A stretch of 42,221 nt of DNA from Gammaproteobacteria bacterium UBA2168 (lineage in GTDB: Bacteria; Pseudomonadota; Gammaproteobacteria; Pseudomonadales; Azotimanducaceae). Positions within the stretch are counted from its first letter, which is position 1, and every line of letters begins with the position of its first letter. The stretch spans positions 1 through 42,221 of the forward strand of contig DCWG01000143.1 in assembly GCA_002327525.1 (NCBI GenBank), written 5' to 3'. Of this stretch, positions 1 through 9,229 are shown in pieces. The notes below the pieces were generated by a model. That model was not told the origin of the DNA, searched no databases, and saw only the letters and a program-made list of their open reading frames with translations. The position numbers were made by a program, and so were the translations under genes.

Positions 1-2
1 AG

Positions 3-194
3 CTCGACGCGCACATGGCGGAGCAGGGTCTGGATCAGGAGTTGTGGTGGTACCGCGATCTGAGACGTTACGGCAGTGTTCCTCACGCCGGTTTCGGTCT
101 GGGCTTCGAACGCCTGGTATTGTACATGACCGGTATGGACAACATCCGCGATGTCATCCCTTTTCCCCGCGTTCCTAAAAACGCAGACTTCTAG
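3..194 (+). CDS. asnS: Asparaginyl-tRNA synthetase, C-terminal end (partial)
   Basis: This is the last 63 codons of a class II aminoacyl-tRNA synthetase that charges tRNA-Asn in the cytoplasm. The frame entering the window reads [20 protein letters not shown] and then carries the class II motif 3 block [20 protein letters not shown], followed by DVIPFPR. That ending is characteristic of AsnRS; AspRS and LysRS share the fold, but their last residues differ. The stop TAG is at 192-194 and the ABC transporter gene begins 6 nt later, so the genes are probably co-transcribed. The 5' part lies outside the window. Confidence 0.95.
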   Translation, partial: LDAHMAEQGLDQELWWYRDLRRYGSVPHAGFGLGFERLVLYMTGMDNIRDVIPFPRVPKNADF

Positions 195-200
195 CCACAA

Positions 201-1961
201 ATGCTGCAATCCCTGCTACGGCTCAAAACCTTCGTTAGTCCATATCGCTGGCGGCTCGGCAGCGGCATCGTAGCCTTCGGCCTCTCACGACTCTTCGAGG
301 CCATGGTGCCGTTTGCCCTCGCCATCGCCATCGATCGCGTGGCCGCCGGCAATCCCGATATCACGGGGCCGGTGGCGAGTGTCGCGCTGGCGGTGATCGC
401 CCGCTACGCGATCATATCCTGGGCGAGGTATTCCGTCCGCTACGCGGGCCTGCATGCCTCTTTCGACCTCCGCCAGGCGCTCTACGAAGCGTTGCAGTTG
501 CAGGGTTCGAAGTTCTTCACCAAGTACACCATCGGCGACATGATGACGCGCGCGGTGGCCGATATAACGCTGATCCAGCGTCTTATCGCCATGGGCACGA
601 TACTGGTGGTGATTCTGGTGTACGCCTCGCTGGTCGGCTTCGGCTTCATGATGTACTTCTCACCAACGTTGACGCTTCTCCTACTTCCGCCGATGCCGTT
701 CGTGTTTTTTTACGCGCAGTGGTCTTCGCGCAAGATGGGGGTTGCCTCCAAGCAGGTACAAGAGCGCCTGTCGGATCTCGGCACCCACGTGCAGGAAAAC
801 CTGTCAGGCATCCGCACCATCCAGGCCATGGTCCAGGAGGACAACGAAATAGAGCGTTTCGCACGCACCAACCAGGGTTACGCCAACGCTTTCCACGATC
901 AGGCAAAGATCAATTCGCTGATGATGGCGTGGATGCCGAGCCTCGCCGCGGTGTGCGCTGTCACTATTCTCGGTTACGGCGGCTCTCTGGTGCTCGAAGG
1001 AGAAATGACCCCGGGCGCTTTCGTTGCGTTCTTTATGTACGTGAACATGGTGGTGCAACCGTTCCGGGTCGCCGGGTTCATCGTGAACCTCTTCCAGCGC
1101 GCCGCCGTGGCCAGCGACCGGCTGTTCGAGGTACTGGATCTCGAGCCCGAGATCAGCAACCGGCCAACTGGCGAGACGCCCGCGCTGGTGCGCGGCAACA
1201 TCGAGTTCCGGGATCTGAACTTCCGCTATGACGACGCGCTGCCGCTCGCGCTCGATCAGATCAATCTGAATGTAAGTCTCGGTGAGTCCATTGCCATCAT
1301 GGGCCGTGTCGGTGCCGGCAAGACCACACTGCTGAAGCACCTCGTACGGCTGTTGGACACTCCGCCCGGAACCGTGTTCGTGGACGGGTTCGACGTGCGC
1401 GACTACCCGCTATCGCAACTACGCGCCCAGGTGGCAATGGTACCTCAGGATCCTTTCCTCTTCGGTGAACCCCTCTCCGACAACCTGACCTACGACGATC
1501 CCGAGCGCACACTCAACCTCATCTGGGAAGCGGCCGCCTCCGCCGATCTCAGAGACACCATCGAGTCCTTCCCGGAGCAGATGCACACCATCGTCGGCGA
1601 ACGCGGCGTCACTCTCTCCGGCGGACAGAAACAACGTGCAACGCTCGCACGCGGACTCATTCGCGAGGCGCCTGTCCTCATTCTAGACGACTGCTTCTCG
1701 AGCGTGGATACCGGCACGGAGGAACACATCCTCTCCGAGCTGAAACGCCTGCGGCGCGGCCAGACAACACTACTCGTCTCGCACCGTGTCTCCACCGTAC
1801 GCCACTCCGATCGCATCGTGGTGATGGACGCCGGACGCATCGTCGAGATGGGCTCGCATGATGAACTCATCAGCACCGGGGGATACTACGCGGAGCTTGA
1901 GCGCATACAGCGCGAGGGCGCGGACGAGTCCGACTATGGCGCGCTGGACGCCACCAGCTGA
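201..1961 (+). CDS. ABC exporter half-transporter, subunit 1 (SmdA/MdlA-like)
   Basis: A 586-residue inner-membrane half-transporter with an N-terminal six-helix ABC transmembrane domain (about residues 15-300) and a C-terminal ATPase domain. Visible motifs are Walker A GRVGAGKTT (368-376), signature LSGGQ (472-476), Walker B VLILDD (492-497) and the H-loop His528. The residue after the Walker B Asp is Asp497, not the catalytic Glu, so this subunit's own ATP site is degenerate, as in E. coli MdlA. Its stop overlaps the ATG of the next half-transporter by one base (TGATG), so the two are translationally coupled and should form a heterodimer. Substrate is unknown; the family exports lipids or drugs. 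The symbol is left blank because the orthologue is not certain. Confidence 0.93.
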   Translation: MLQSLLRLKTFVSPYRWRLGSGIVAFGLSRLFEAMVPFALAIAIDRVAAGNPDITGPVASVALAVIARYAIISWARYSVRYAGLHASFDLRQALYEALQLQGSKFFTKYTIGDMMTRAVADITLIQRLIAMGTILVVILVYASLVGFGFMMYFSPTLTLLLLPPMPFVFFYAQWSSRKMGVASKQVQERLSDLGTHVQENLSGIRTIQAMVQEDNEIERFARTNQGYANAFHDQAKINSLMMAWMPSLAAVCAVTILGYGGSLVLEGEMTPGAFVAFFMYVNMVVQPFRVAGFIVNLFQRAAVASDRLFEVLDLEPEISNRPTGETPALVRGNIEFRDLNFRYDDALPLALDQINLNVSLGESIAIMGRVGAGKTTLLKHLVRLLDTPPGTVFVDGFDVRDYPLSQLRAQVAMVPQDPFLFGEPLSDNLTYDDPERTLNLIWEAAASADLRDTIESFPEQMHTIVGERGVTLSGGQKQRATLARGLIREAPVLILDDCFSSVDTGTEEHILSELKRLRRGQTTLLVSHRVSTVRHSDRIVVMDAGRIVEMGSHDELISTGGYYAELERIQREGADESDYGALDATS

Positions 1962-3850
1962 TGGACCGCCAGCGAAAACAGCCCACCCAGCGCGACTATT
2001 CCATGTTCGATGCGGAGCTTTCCGGAACCGTGCTCAACATGAGTCTGCTCGGTCGGTTGCTCGGCTGGCTGCAGCCGTATGCGGTCACTCTCACGGTGAG
2101 TGCGGCTCTCATTCTGCTGGCCTCCACGCTGCAGGTACTGCTGCCTATCGTCATATCGCTGGTCGTGATCGATCACATCATCCAGGGGGAGACCGAACAC
2201 CTGGCACCTGATCTCGGCATGATCGACGCAACCGAATGGATCGCCGCGACACTGGACGTACATGTGCTCCTCGCCGCCTGCGTTCTGTACGCTACCCTGC
2301 AAATCGCATGGGCCTTTACGGGACACGCCCACCGCATGACGCTGATCTCGTCGGTGATCAAAGCGCTGCGGGACCTGCGCCTGGATCTCTTCCGCCATCT
2401 GGAGACCCGTCCCGCCTCCTTCTACGACCGTGTGGCAGTGGGGCGCGTGATGACGCGGGTCACCAATGACGTGGAGGCGCTTTACGAGCTGCTGCGAGGC
2501 GTTGGCACGCTCATCGGTGAATTCGTGCCGTTTTTCGTCGCGCTGGCCATCATGCTGGCCATCGACGTACAGCTGACCCTCATCCTGCTGCTGGCCCTGC
2601 CCATCATGGGCACCGTGACTTTCTTCTTTCGGCGAGCCACTCGCACCCTGTTCCGCCTGGTGCGCATGAGCATATCGGCGCTCAACCAGAACATGCAGGA
2701 AAACCTGTCCGGATTGCAGGTGGTGCAGATCTCCGAACGGCAGGATTACAACCTTAACCGTTATACGCGCATCAATCTCGACAACCTGGAACACGAGCTG
2801 AAGAGCGCGCGTGTCGAGACGCTGTACGGCGCCTTCACGGACAGCATGGCGCACGTCGCCATCGGGGTGATCATCTGGTATGGCGCGGGTGCCGTGATCC
2901 AAGATCACATGTCGCTCGGTGGCGTCATTCTGTTCACCCGCTTCATCGACATGTTGTTTCACCCGATCGTAGCGCTCGGTGAGCAGACCAACATCCTGTT
3001 CCGCGCCATGGCGAGTGGAGAGCGCATCTTCCAGGCCCTCGACTGGGACGAGAAGATCCACGAGCCGGTAGAACCTGCCCTCCTGCCGGAACGGCTGCAA
3101 GGTGAGGTGGAGTTCCGGCACGTCGACTTCGGCTACGACCACGACATGCAGATTCTACAAAACGTCTCCTTCACCATAGCACCAGGTGAAAAGCTCGCCA
3201 TCGTTGGTCCGACCGGTTCCGGCAAGAGCACCATGATTCGTCTTCTGGGCCGGTTCTACGATTTCGACGACAACCAGATCTTTCTCGACGGCATCGATCT
3301 CAATCGGATTCACACTCACGACCTGCGGCATCGCGTTGGTGTCGTGCTGCAGGATTTTCACATCTTCTCCGGCAGCATATTCGAGAACATCGCATTGGGT
3401 GATGCGCGCATCGATCTCAACCGCGCCATGGAGGCCGCCAGGACCGTCAATGCGCATACCTTCATCGAGACCCTGCCGAACGATTATCACACCGAACTGT
3501 CGGAGCGGGGCCAGAATCTGTCGCAGGGACAACGGCAACTGCTCGCCTTTGCGCGCGTACTGGCCGCCGATCCGGAGATATTGGTGCTGGATGAGGCAAC
3601 CGCCTCCATCGACACCGAAACCGAGCTGCTGATCCAGGATGGATTGCGCAAACTCACCGCGGGGCGCACCTCGATTCTCATCGCTCACCGCCTCCAGACC
3701 ATCCAGGAAGCCGACCGAATTCTGGTTCTGCATCACGGACGCGTGGAGGAACTTGGTACGCACCAGGAACTGCTCGCCGAGCAAGGGCTTTACTACCAGC
3801 TCCACATGCTGCAGTTCCAGGAGATGGACGAGATCACAGCCAGCGACTGA
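1961..3850 (+). CDS. ABC exporter half-transporter, subunit 2 (SmdB/MdlB-like)
   Basis: A 629-residue partner of the preceding subunit, with a transmembrane domain at about 40-340 and a C-terminal nucleotide-binding domain. Walker A is GPTGSGKST (416-424) and Walker B is ILVLDE with the catalytic Glu545. The signature is LSQGQ (520-524) instead of LSGGQ. The defects complement those of subunit 1: Walker A/B here facing the intact LSGGQ of subunit 1 gives one competent ATP site, while the other site is degenerate twice over. That asymmetry is known from heterodimeric exporters such as MdlAB and BmrCD. The ATG overlaps the upstream stop by one base. No gene follows on this strand for about 200 nt. 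Confidence 0.93.
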   Translation: MDRQRKQPTQRDYSMFDAELSGTVLNMSLLGRLLGWLQPYAVTLTVSAALILLASTLQVLLPIVISLVVIDHIIQGETEHLAPDLGMIDATEWIAATLDVHVLLAACVLYATLQIAWAFTGHAHRMTLISSVIKALRDLRLDLFRHLETRPASFYDRVAVGRVMTRVTNDVEALYELLRGVGTLIGEFVPFFVALAIMLAIDVQLTLILLLALPIMGTVTFFFRRATRTLFRLVRMSISALNQNMQENLSGLQVVQISERQDYNLNRYTRINLDNLEHELKSARVETLYGAFTDSMAHVAIGVIIWYGAGAVIQDHMSLGGVILFTRFIDMLFHPIVALGEQTNILFRAMASGERIFQALDWDEKIHEPVEPALLPERLQGEVEFRHVDFGYDHDMQILQNVSFTIAPGEKLAIVGPTGSGKSTMIRLLGRFYDFDDNQIFLDGIDLNRIHTHDLRHRVGVVLQDFHIFSGSIFENIALGDARIDLNRAMEAARTVNAHTFIETLPNDYHTELSERGQNLSQGQRQLLAFARVLAADPEILVLDEATASIDTETELLIQDGLRKLTAGRTSILIAHRLQTIQEADRILVLHHGRVEELGTHQELLAEQGLYYQLHMLQFQEMDEITASD

Positions 3851-4054
3851 GCTGTGAGCTTACGCCACAGGATTCATGGTATCTGGGCGGGCATGGGTCT
3901 GCCGCCGCTGCGCTGATGCTCACGCTACCCACCTGCACCACCATCGTGGCCGCCATTGCACCGGAGTTGCGAAGCGCTCACTCGAAAACCTCTCCCCGGA
4001 TCCGAAACCAACCCGGGTCGCTTCTGCGGAACTCACGATGTAGCCTCGTCCGTC

Positions 4055-4783
4055 ATGCGAACGAAAATCTCTTTCATCGGCTGTGGTGATGCATTCGGGA
4101 GTGGCGGAAGGTTGCAGACCTGCATTCTGGTCAGCACTGCCGCCATGCGATTCACCATCGACTTCGGTGCAACCTCGCTCGTTGGATTGCGTCAACGCAA
4201 TATCGATCCCAACTCGATCGACGCTGTTCTGCTCACTCACCTTCACGGCGATCATTGCGCCGGCATCCCGTTCCTCCTGCTCGACGCCGTACTCGGTTCG
4301 CGACGCGAGCGGCCGCTGACCATAGCCGGACCGCGATCCACGCAGCGACACCTGAATGATCTTCAGGAATCGCTGTTTCCGGGAAGCTCAGGCATGAAGC
4401 CGGCCTTCGCGCTGAACTTTCGTGAGTTGGTTCACGATGCATGCACCACCTTCGATTCCCTGGAGGTCCGGGCCATCGCGGCACGCCACACGCCCCAGGC
4501 CGAGCCGTCCGCGCTGAAGGTAACGAGTGCCGGAAAGACGATCGCCTACACCGGCGATGGCGAGTACACGGACGCGCTGTCGGAATTCGTCCACGGCGTC
4601 GACCTGCTGATCGCTGAAAGCTACTCCTACGACAAACCCATCCCGGGTCACCTCAACTACGAGGACATCGACCGGTTGCAGGCAAAGCGCATCGTCCTCA
4701 CGCACATGAACGCAGGCATGCTGGCGCGCGCTGACACCCTTGCGCAGGTGTGCGCTTACGATGGGCTCGAAATAGAAATCTAA
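4055..4783 (+). CDS. MBL-fold metallo-hydrolase (RNase Z/PhnP-like)
   Basis: A 242-residue cytosolic metallo-beta-lactamase-fold hydrolase. The metal site motif HLHGDH spans residues 62-67 within LLTHLHGDHCAG, and later ligands are seen in ARHTP, YTGDGEY and LTHMN. The fold start ISFIGCGDAFGSGGR is typical of the RNase Z/PhnP/ElaC branch rather than of glyoxalase II. An in-frame ATG lies 99 nt upstream, but the residues it would add look non-coding and the family begins at MRTKISFIG, so I use 4055. No clear Shine-Dalgarno is present. The substrate cannot be assigned; phosphodiester cleavage is a family-level guess. The 204 nt before it (3851-4054) hold nothing I can recognise. Confidence 0.85.
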   Translation: MRTKISFIGCGDAFGSGGRLQTCILVSTAAMRFTIDFGATSLVGLRQRNIDPNSIDAVLLTHLHGDHCAGIPFLLLDAVLGSRRERPLTIAGPRSTQRHLNDLQESLFPGSSGMKPAFALNFRELVHDACTTFDSLEVRAIAARHTPQAEPSALKVTSAGKTIAYTGDGEYTDALSEFVHGVDLLIAESYSYDKPIPGHLNYEDIDRLQAKRIVLTHMNAGMLARADTLAQVCAYDGLEIEI

Positions 4784-4807
4784 CCTGCCCGGCCCGGCAG
4801 GCGTTTT
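4784..4807 (+). terminator. Possible bidirectional hairpin terminator between convergent genes
   Basis: Directly after the stop of the MBL gene, CCTGCC (4784-4789) and GGCAGG (4796-4801) form a perfect 6-bp GC-rich stem around a 6-nt loop. A short T run (TTTT, 4803-4806) follows. It lies in the 29-nt gap between convergent genes. The T tract is short, so the call is tentative. Confidence 0.45.
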
Positions 4808-4812
4808 GATAT

Positions 4813-5169
4813 CTAGTTGAGAACCGCGTAGCCGCGATTGCGCAGGCACTGCGTCACGACCCTGTGCCGGGAGCGCACCGCGTCGTTTCCGCCGCGGCTC
4901 GCGCCGCCAAGCGCCCCGGCGCCAGCACCACGCACCGCTGCATCGGAGTTGAAGATTGCACCGATGGCGGCCCAGAGTGCCGCCCCGCTGATGGTGGCGG
5001 TGGCAACTTTGCGCCCGGCCTGAACTTCGTCGCGGTAGGCCTCACACTCGGCGAGATCCTTTTCATAGCGCGCAGGATCCACACCCTTGGTATCCACGAT
5101 AGGCTCACCATAGTACGCACAACCCGCGGCCAACAGTGCGCTCAAACAGAGAAGAGTATATTTGCTCAT
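4813..5169 (-). CDS. Small glycine-zipper lipoprotein
   Basis: A 118-residue putative lipoprotein. The signal peptide MSKYTLLCLSALLAAGC ends in a lipobox (LAAGC) with Cys17 as the lipidated residue. The mature part has a charged helix (ARYEKDLAECEAYRDEV), then a Gly/Ala-rich stretch (ATISGAALWAAIGAIF, GAGAGALGGASRGG) of the glycine-zipper type that can insert in membranes, and ends with CLRNRGYAVLN. Two further Cys residues, Cys42 and the Cys of CLRNRGY, could form a disulphide. Such proteins are common and mostly uncharacterised. It is divergent from the DUF3237 gene and convergent with the MBL gene. Confidence 0.8.
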   Translation of the reverse strand: MSKYTLLCLSALLAAGCAYYGEPIVDTKGVDPARYEKDLAECEAYRDEVQAGRKVATATISGAALWAAIGAIFNSDAAVRGAGAGALGGASRGGNDAVRSRHRVVTQCLRNRGYAVLN

Positions 5170-5290
5170 ACCCGTATTTCAGCGTCTTGAAACTGAACAC
5201 AGGCTGAACCGCGCTACCTCCGGCGGGGCGGATTTGGATCATGATCAAACACCTGCGCCTTCATGTGTGTTGCTATTGAGTAAACGCAAG

Positions 5291-5296
5291 AGGAGG
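5291..5296 (+). promoter_or_regulatory. Shine-Dalgarno that decides the DUF3237 start
   Basis: AGGAGG ends one base before an ATG at 5298, too close to serve it, but seven bases before the next in-frame ATG at 5304. The second ATG is therefore the likelier start. Confidence 0.7.
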
Positions 5297-5303
5297 CATG
5301 AAC

Positions 5304-5759
5304 ATGCAACTAGAAAAACTAATGACGATGAGGGCCACCCTGCGCCAGCCCTCCAGCATGGTGGGCAGCGTTCCACTCGGCGAGCGCTCCATTGCAGAGG
5401 TCACCGGCGGGCATTTCGAAGGCGCACGGCTCAAAGGCAGCATCATCACACCGGGTGCCGACTGGATCGTCGTGGGTGCGGGCGGGATCGGCCACATCGA
5501 CGTGCGCATCACACTCAAAACCGATGACGATGTGCTGATTTACATGCAGTACCTCGGCAAACTCGTCTTCAACGAAGCGCTGGCCGCAGCTCTCGCCAGC
5601 GGTGAGGGTACGACATTCGGAGATACCTACTTCATGACCCAACCTCGTTTCGAGACCGGCAGCTCGGACTACGCCTGGATCAATTCCGTCGTCGCGGTGG
5701 CCGAGGGACATCTCACACCCAACGGAGTCGAGTACGACGTGTACGAGTGCCGGCACTAG
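5304..5759 (+). CDS. DUF3237 domain protein
   Basis: A 151-residue protein of the DUF3237 (UPF0311) family, a small beta-barrel of unknown function. Family landmarks are ADWIVVGAGGIGHIDVRITL, YMQYLGKLVF, FETGSSDYAWINSVVAVAEG and the ending YDVYE. There is no signal peptide or membrane segment. The start is chosen at 5304 because the perfect AGGAGG at 5291-5296 is correctly spaced for it. The M28-like peptidase starts 5 nt after the stop, so the two are almost certainly one operon. No reaction has been proven for the family that I can cite. Confidence 0.85.
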   Translation: MQLEKLMTMRATLRQPSSMVGSVPLGERSIAEVTGGHFEGARLKGSIITPGADWIVVGAGGIGHIDVRITLKTDDDVLIYMQYLGKLVFNEALAAALASGEGTTFGDTYFMTQPRFETGSSDYAWINSVVAVAEGHLTPNGVEYDVYECRH

Positions 5760-5764
5760 TACCC

Positions 5765-7183
5765 ATGCACGACGAGCACATTCCCAGCGGCGACCGGATC
5801 TTCGACTGGATCAGGACAGTTTTCGACTTCGGTGTCCGCCGCCCGGGATACACCGCCGACCGCCAGGCTGAGGATCTCATCGAACGCGAATTCTTGAAAC
5901 TGGGACTGGACAGCGTACGCCGCGAACCGGTGGAGTTACCGTTGTGGGAACCACTGGCACACTCGTTGTCGGTGACCGCCTCCGGTCGGACATTCGAGAT
6001 CCCCTGCTTTCCACTACCACACGCCGCCCCGACGGAACCAGTGGACCTGAACCTCCGGGTATTCGAGCCGGATGATCCCGGATCGATGCAGGGGGCTGCC
6101 GCTCTGCACACGATGCCACTCATCGAGGTGCCAACGACGCTCCCGATCGATGGCGGTGATATGGCGGCCAAGCCCGATGCCGCCGTGCCATTCGATCTCT
6201 CACTGAGCGGCATCGCCGTGGACCCACGCAATTCCTTTGCGGGTGAAGTCCAGACTCTGCCCTTCCCGGCCCCCCTGCAGTCCGTCATGGAACCCGCCAT
6301 GGATGCCGGTGCAGCCGCCTTCATCGGTGCGCTGACCAACTATCCTGGCGATTCGTACGAGTACTATGTTCCCTACGATGGTATCGAGCGGCCGATACCG
6401 GGTGTGTGGATCCGGGGCAGTGATGGATTGCGCCTGCGGGATCTGGCCATGTCCGGTGAGGTGACCGTGCGGCTCAGCGTGGCATCAAGGCGCGAGACGG
6501 TCCTGACCAACAACATCATCGGCGAGTTACCCGGGGCCGACGAAGAACTACTGGTCATCGGTTCGCATCACGATGGGCCCTGGGCATCGGCAGTCGAAGA
6601 TGGCTCCGGTATTGCTATGGTGCTGGCGCAGGCTGCATATTGGTCGCAACTCCCGCCCTCCGATCGCCCACACCGTCTCCTGTTTCTGCTCAACTCCGGC
6701 CACATGGCGGGCGGTGCGGGATGCCACACCTTCATCGAAGACAACGCGGCCCTGCTGAAGCGTATCGTACTCGAGGTCCATCTCGAGCACGCGGCCCTTC
6801 AATTCGAGGAGAGCGATGGCGCCCTGGCTGCCACGGGCGAACCCGAACCACGCTGGTTTTTCACCTCCCGCAATCACCACCTCAGAAAAGCACTGGTCCA
6901 GGCGCTCGAAGCCGAGGCGGTGGACAGAGCACTGATCATCGCGCCTGATGCTTTCGGTGAACAACCAACCACCGACGGCGGTGCCTTTTATCCTGTCGGG
7001 GTGCCGCTGGTGAACTTCCTGACTGCGCCGTTTTATCTGTTTGACAGCATGGATACGCTCGACAAGATCGACCGTAACGGCCTGGTACCGCTCACCCGCG
7101 CCATCGTGCGGCTCATCGAGAGCACGCGCGGGATCTCGCCTGACGCGATGCGCTCTGGCATCGCCGCCTACACGGCAACGTGA
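5765..7183 (+). CDS. M28-like zinc peptidase with unusual metal-site residues
   Basis: A 472-residue protein with an N-terminal substrate/PA-like half and a C-terminal peptidase M28-like half. The M28 core is recognisable: VIGSHHDGPW (His268/His269/Asp270), EDGSG (Asp279), and a domain order matching bacterial aminopeptidases. However, the usual Glu-Glu pair is replaced by Ser311-Gly312-His313 (NSGHMAGGAG), and the C-terminal HT..DT His is replaced in LFDSMDTLDKID. VHLEHAA (339-345) may supply other ligands. It could therefore use altered metal ligands or be a non-peptidase member. There is no signal peptide. An earlier in-frame ATG at 5747 lies inside the DUF3237 gene, so 5765 is used. It is co-directional with DUF3237 after a 5-nt gap. 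Confidence 0.78.
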   Translation: MHDEHIPSGDRIFDWIRTVFDFGVRRPGYTADRQAEDLIEREFLKLGLDSVRREPVELPLWEPLAHSLSVTASGRTFEIPCFPLPHAAPTEPVDLNLRVFEPDDPGSMQGAAALHTMPLIEVPTTLPIDGGDMAAKPDAAVPFDLSLSGIAVDPRNSFAGEVQTLPFPAPLQSVMEPAMDAGAAAFIGALTNYPGDSYEYYVPYDGIERPIPGVWIRGSDGLRLRDLAMSGEVTVRLSVASRRETVLTNNIIGELPGADEELLVIGSHHDGPWASAVEDGSGIAMVLAQAAYWSQLPPSDRPHRLLFLLNSGHMAGGAGCHTFIEDNAALLKRIVLEVHLEHAALQFEESDGALAATGEPEPRWFFTSRNHHLRKALVQALEAEAVDRALIIAPDAFGEQPTTDGGAFYPVGVPLVNFLTAPFYLFDSMDTLDKIDRNGLVPLTRAIVRLIESTRGISPDAMRSGIAAYTAT

Positions 7184-7327
7184 CCTCCCGTCGCGTAAAT
7201 CCCGGGTCGAATCAAGGTCTCGGGGGCGAGCCGCTCTGTATTCGCCGCGAAGGCATACGTCATGCTCACCAAGGCGCCTGGGTCGAGGCAGTTCAACTGC
7301 CAGCACGGCGGTGATCGTTGCGGTACG

Positions 7328-8176
7328 TCAGCGCCCCGGCGGCCGGTACACCGTGATGGGACGTGCGCGTGTCATCCACGAGGCCTGCTCGCGCCAGGGC
7401 AGGCCGAGTATGGCACCCCCGTCGACCACCTGCGCATGCCCCGTGATGAACGATGCATGGTCCGAGGCGAGAAAGGCGGCCGCCTCGGCGATATCCTTCG
7501 GCTCGCCAACACGCCGCAGGGGCTGCGCGGTCGCGAAGTTCTCCCGAAAACGCGCCATTTCTTCGTCACCCGCATCGAGCCCCGCTGCGAGCGGCGTGGC
7601 GATGAAGCCGGGGCAGATGCAATTGACACGAACGTTCCATTCCGCAAGCTCCACTGCGGTCGAACGCGTGAGGTGAATGACCGCTGCCTTGGCCGCCGCA
7701 TATAGGTGTGGGGAATAACCGATTGCCAGACCAGCGACGGAGCCGGTGTTGACGATACTGCCGGACTCCTGCTCCTTCATGATGCGCGCGGCATGCTTGA
7801 CCCCGAAAAATACACCCTTCAGCAGCACGTCCAGAGTAATGTCGTAGTCCTCTTCCGTGGTCTCGTCTATGGGACCCAGCGCACCGCCAAACCCTGCGTT
7901 ATTGAACACACAATCGAGGCGGCCGTACCGCCGTACCGTCTCATCGACCGCACCGGCTACGTCTGTCTCATGCGTGACGTCCACACGCACGAATGTGCCC
8001 CCGACCTCGGTTGCCAGCTCCACACCCTGCTCTTCCTGCAGATCCGCAATTACGACCCTGGCACCGCGCGCCCGAAACAAGCGTACACTCGCAGCTCCGA
8101 TGCCGCTGGCGCCACCGGTGATCAACGCGACCTTTCCGTTCAAATCACCCTCTGGCTGTGTCTGTGGCTCTCCCAT
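7328..8176 (-). CDS. SDR family NAD(P)-dependent oxidoreductase
   Basis: A 282-residue classical short-chain dehydrogenase. It has the nucleotide-binding motif TGGASGIG (20-27), NNAG (92-95), catalytic Ser146, and Tyr159-xxx-Lys163 (YAAAK), followed by the PG motif CPGFIATPL. An acidic residue after beta2 (VVIADLQEE) favours NAD over NADP. The open frame extends far upstream, but the ATG at 8176 has a purine-rich leader and the family begins there. It is divergent from lipA across 51 nt. The substrate is unknown, probably a secondary alcohol or 3-hydroxyacyl compound. The 144 nt beyond its 3' end (7184-7327) show no gene. Confidence 0.9.
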   Translation of the reverse strand: MGEPQTQPEGDLNGKVALITGGASGIGAASVRLFRARGARVVIADLQEEQGVELATEVGGTFVRVDVTHETDVAGAVDETVRRYGRLDCVFNNAGFGGALGPIDETTEEDYDITLDVLLKGVFFGVKHAARIMKEQESGSIVNTGSVAGLAIGYSPHLYAAAKAAVIHLTRSTAVELAEWNVRVNCICPGFIATPLAAGLDAGDEEMARFRENFATAQPLRRVGEPKDIAEAAAFLASDHASFITGHAQVVDGGAILGLPWREQASWMTRARPITVYRPPGR

Positions 8177-8215
8177 CCCCTCTCCCCTGTTTATCCACCA
8201 GCGCGCATTCTGCCT

Positions 8216-8221
8216 TACAAT
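8216..8221 (+). promoter_or_regulatory. Possible -10 box placing lipA on a leaderless transcript
   Basis: TACAAT (five of six matches to TATAAT) ends 6 nt before the lipA ATG at 8228. Transcription would start about at the ATG, which has CCCCCC and no Shine-Dalgarno in front of it. No good -35 box is visible, so this is only a candidate. Confidence 0.3.
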
Positions 8222-8227
8222 CCCCCC

Positions 8228-9229
8228 ATGTCCGACCCAAACACCACCAGCAGTGGCGAGAAATTTCGCACCGGTGAGGGCGTGAGCGCCATCAAGGATG
8301 GTCAGAAGCCAAACGCGAACCGCCTGCGCCCATCGGAGCGCAAACCGCCCTGGCTGCGCGTGCGGCTCGGTGGAGGGGCGCGCTTCGAGGCGGTGCGTGA
8401 CACGGTACACACGCATCGATTGTCCACAGTCTGCCAGGAATCGCATTGCCCGAACATGGGTGAGTGCTGGAGCAACGGCACCGCCACCATCATGCTGATG
8501 GGCAGCGTCTGTACCCGTGCCTGCCGTTTCTGTGCTGTGGATACCGGCAATCCGAAGGGTTGGCTCGACCCGAATGAACCCACCGCCGCTGCACGATCGG
8601 TTGCGCTCATGCAGCTCCAGTACGTCGTCCTCACCTCGGTGGACAGGGACGATCTCTCCGACGGCGGTGCCGCGCACTACGCGGCATGCGTGCAAGCCAT
8701 CAAGAAGTGCAACCCGGGTACGGCCGTGGAAGCGCTAACGCCGGATTTTTCCGGCGACCTGCGAGCGGTCGAAGCAGTGGTCGATTCGGGGCTCGATGTC
8801 TTTGCCCAGAACCTGGAAACGGTGGACCACCTCACCCACAGGGTCCGCGACCCCCGGGCCGGTTATCGACAGACGCTGAATGTGCTGCGCCACGCGCGCC
8901 AGCACCGTGACGATATAGTGACTAAATCGAGCCTCATGCTCGGCCTCGGAGAGACCGCGGAGGATATCCAACGCGCCATGAACGACCTGCGCGAACAACG
9001 GGTGGACATCCTCACATTGGGACAATATCTGCGCCCGACCCTCAATCACCTGCCAGTAGAGCGGTGGGTGCACCCCGACGAATTCGCCGCCTACCGCGAT
9101 CTCGGTCTTGGTCTCGGATTCATCGAGGTAGCATCCGGCCCGCTGGTCCGGTCGAGCTACCGTGCCGATCGCATACTCGAACAGAACAATCTGGGGCTTG
9201 GCGATATTCCGGTGAAAACGCTGCCGTGA
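8228..9229 (+). CDS. lipA: Lipoyl synthase
   Basis: A 333-residue radical-SAM enzyme that inserts two sulfurs into protein-bound octanoyl chains to make lipoyl cofactors. The auxiliary cluster motif is Cys69-x4-Cys74-x5-Cys80 ([12 protein letters not shown]) and the radical-SAM motif is Cys95-x3-Cys99-x2-Cys102 (CTRACRFC). The C-terminal RSSY that provides the serine ligand is present (VRSSYRA). All catalytic features are intact. The ATG at 8228 lacks a Shine-Dalgarno; an in-frame GTG at 8282 with GGTGAGG upstream is an alternative that would still leave a normal N-terminus. No lipB is next to it. The stop overlaps the GTG start of the following MBL protein (GTGA). Confidence 0.97.
   Translation: MSDPNTTSSGEKFRTGEGVSAIKDGQKPNANRLRPSERKPPWLRVRLGGGARFEAVRDTVHTHRLSTVCQESHCPNMGECWSNGTATIMLMGSVCTRACRFCAVDTGNPKGWLDPNEPTAAARSVALMQLQYVVLTSVDRDDLSDGGAAHYAACVQAIKKCNPGTAVEALTPDFSGDLRAVEAVVDSGLDVFAQNLETVDHLTHRVRDPRAGYRQTLNVLRHARQHRDDIVTKSSLMLGLGETAEDIQRAMNDLREQRVDILTLGQYLRPTLNHLPVERWVHPDEFAAYRDLGLGLGFIEVASGPLVRSSYRADRILEQNNLGLGDIPVKTLP

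Noticed and set aside
1934..3142. A 402-codon open frame antisense to ABC subunit 2
   Set aside because: It is rich in His, Gln and Asp and has no family features. It mirrors codon usage of a clear ABC gene in a GC-rich genome.
7328..8695. A 455-codon version of the SDR running back through lipA
   Set aside because: The extra part is antisense to lipA and does not look like protein; the SDR fold starts just after the ATG at 8176.
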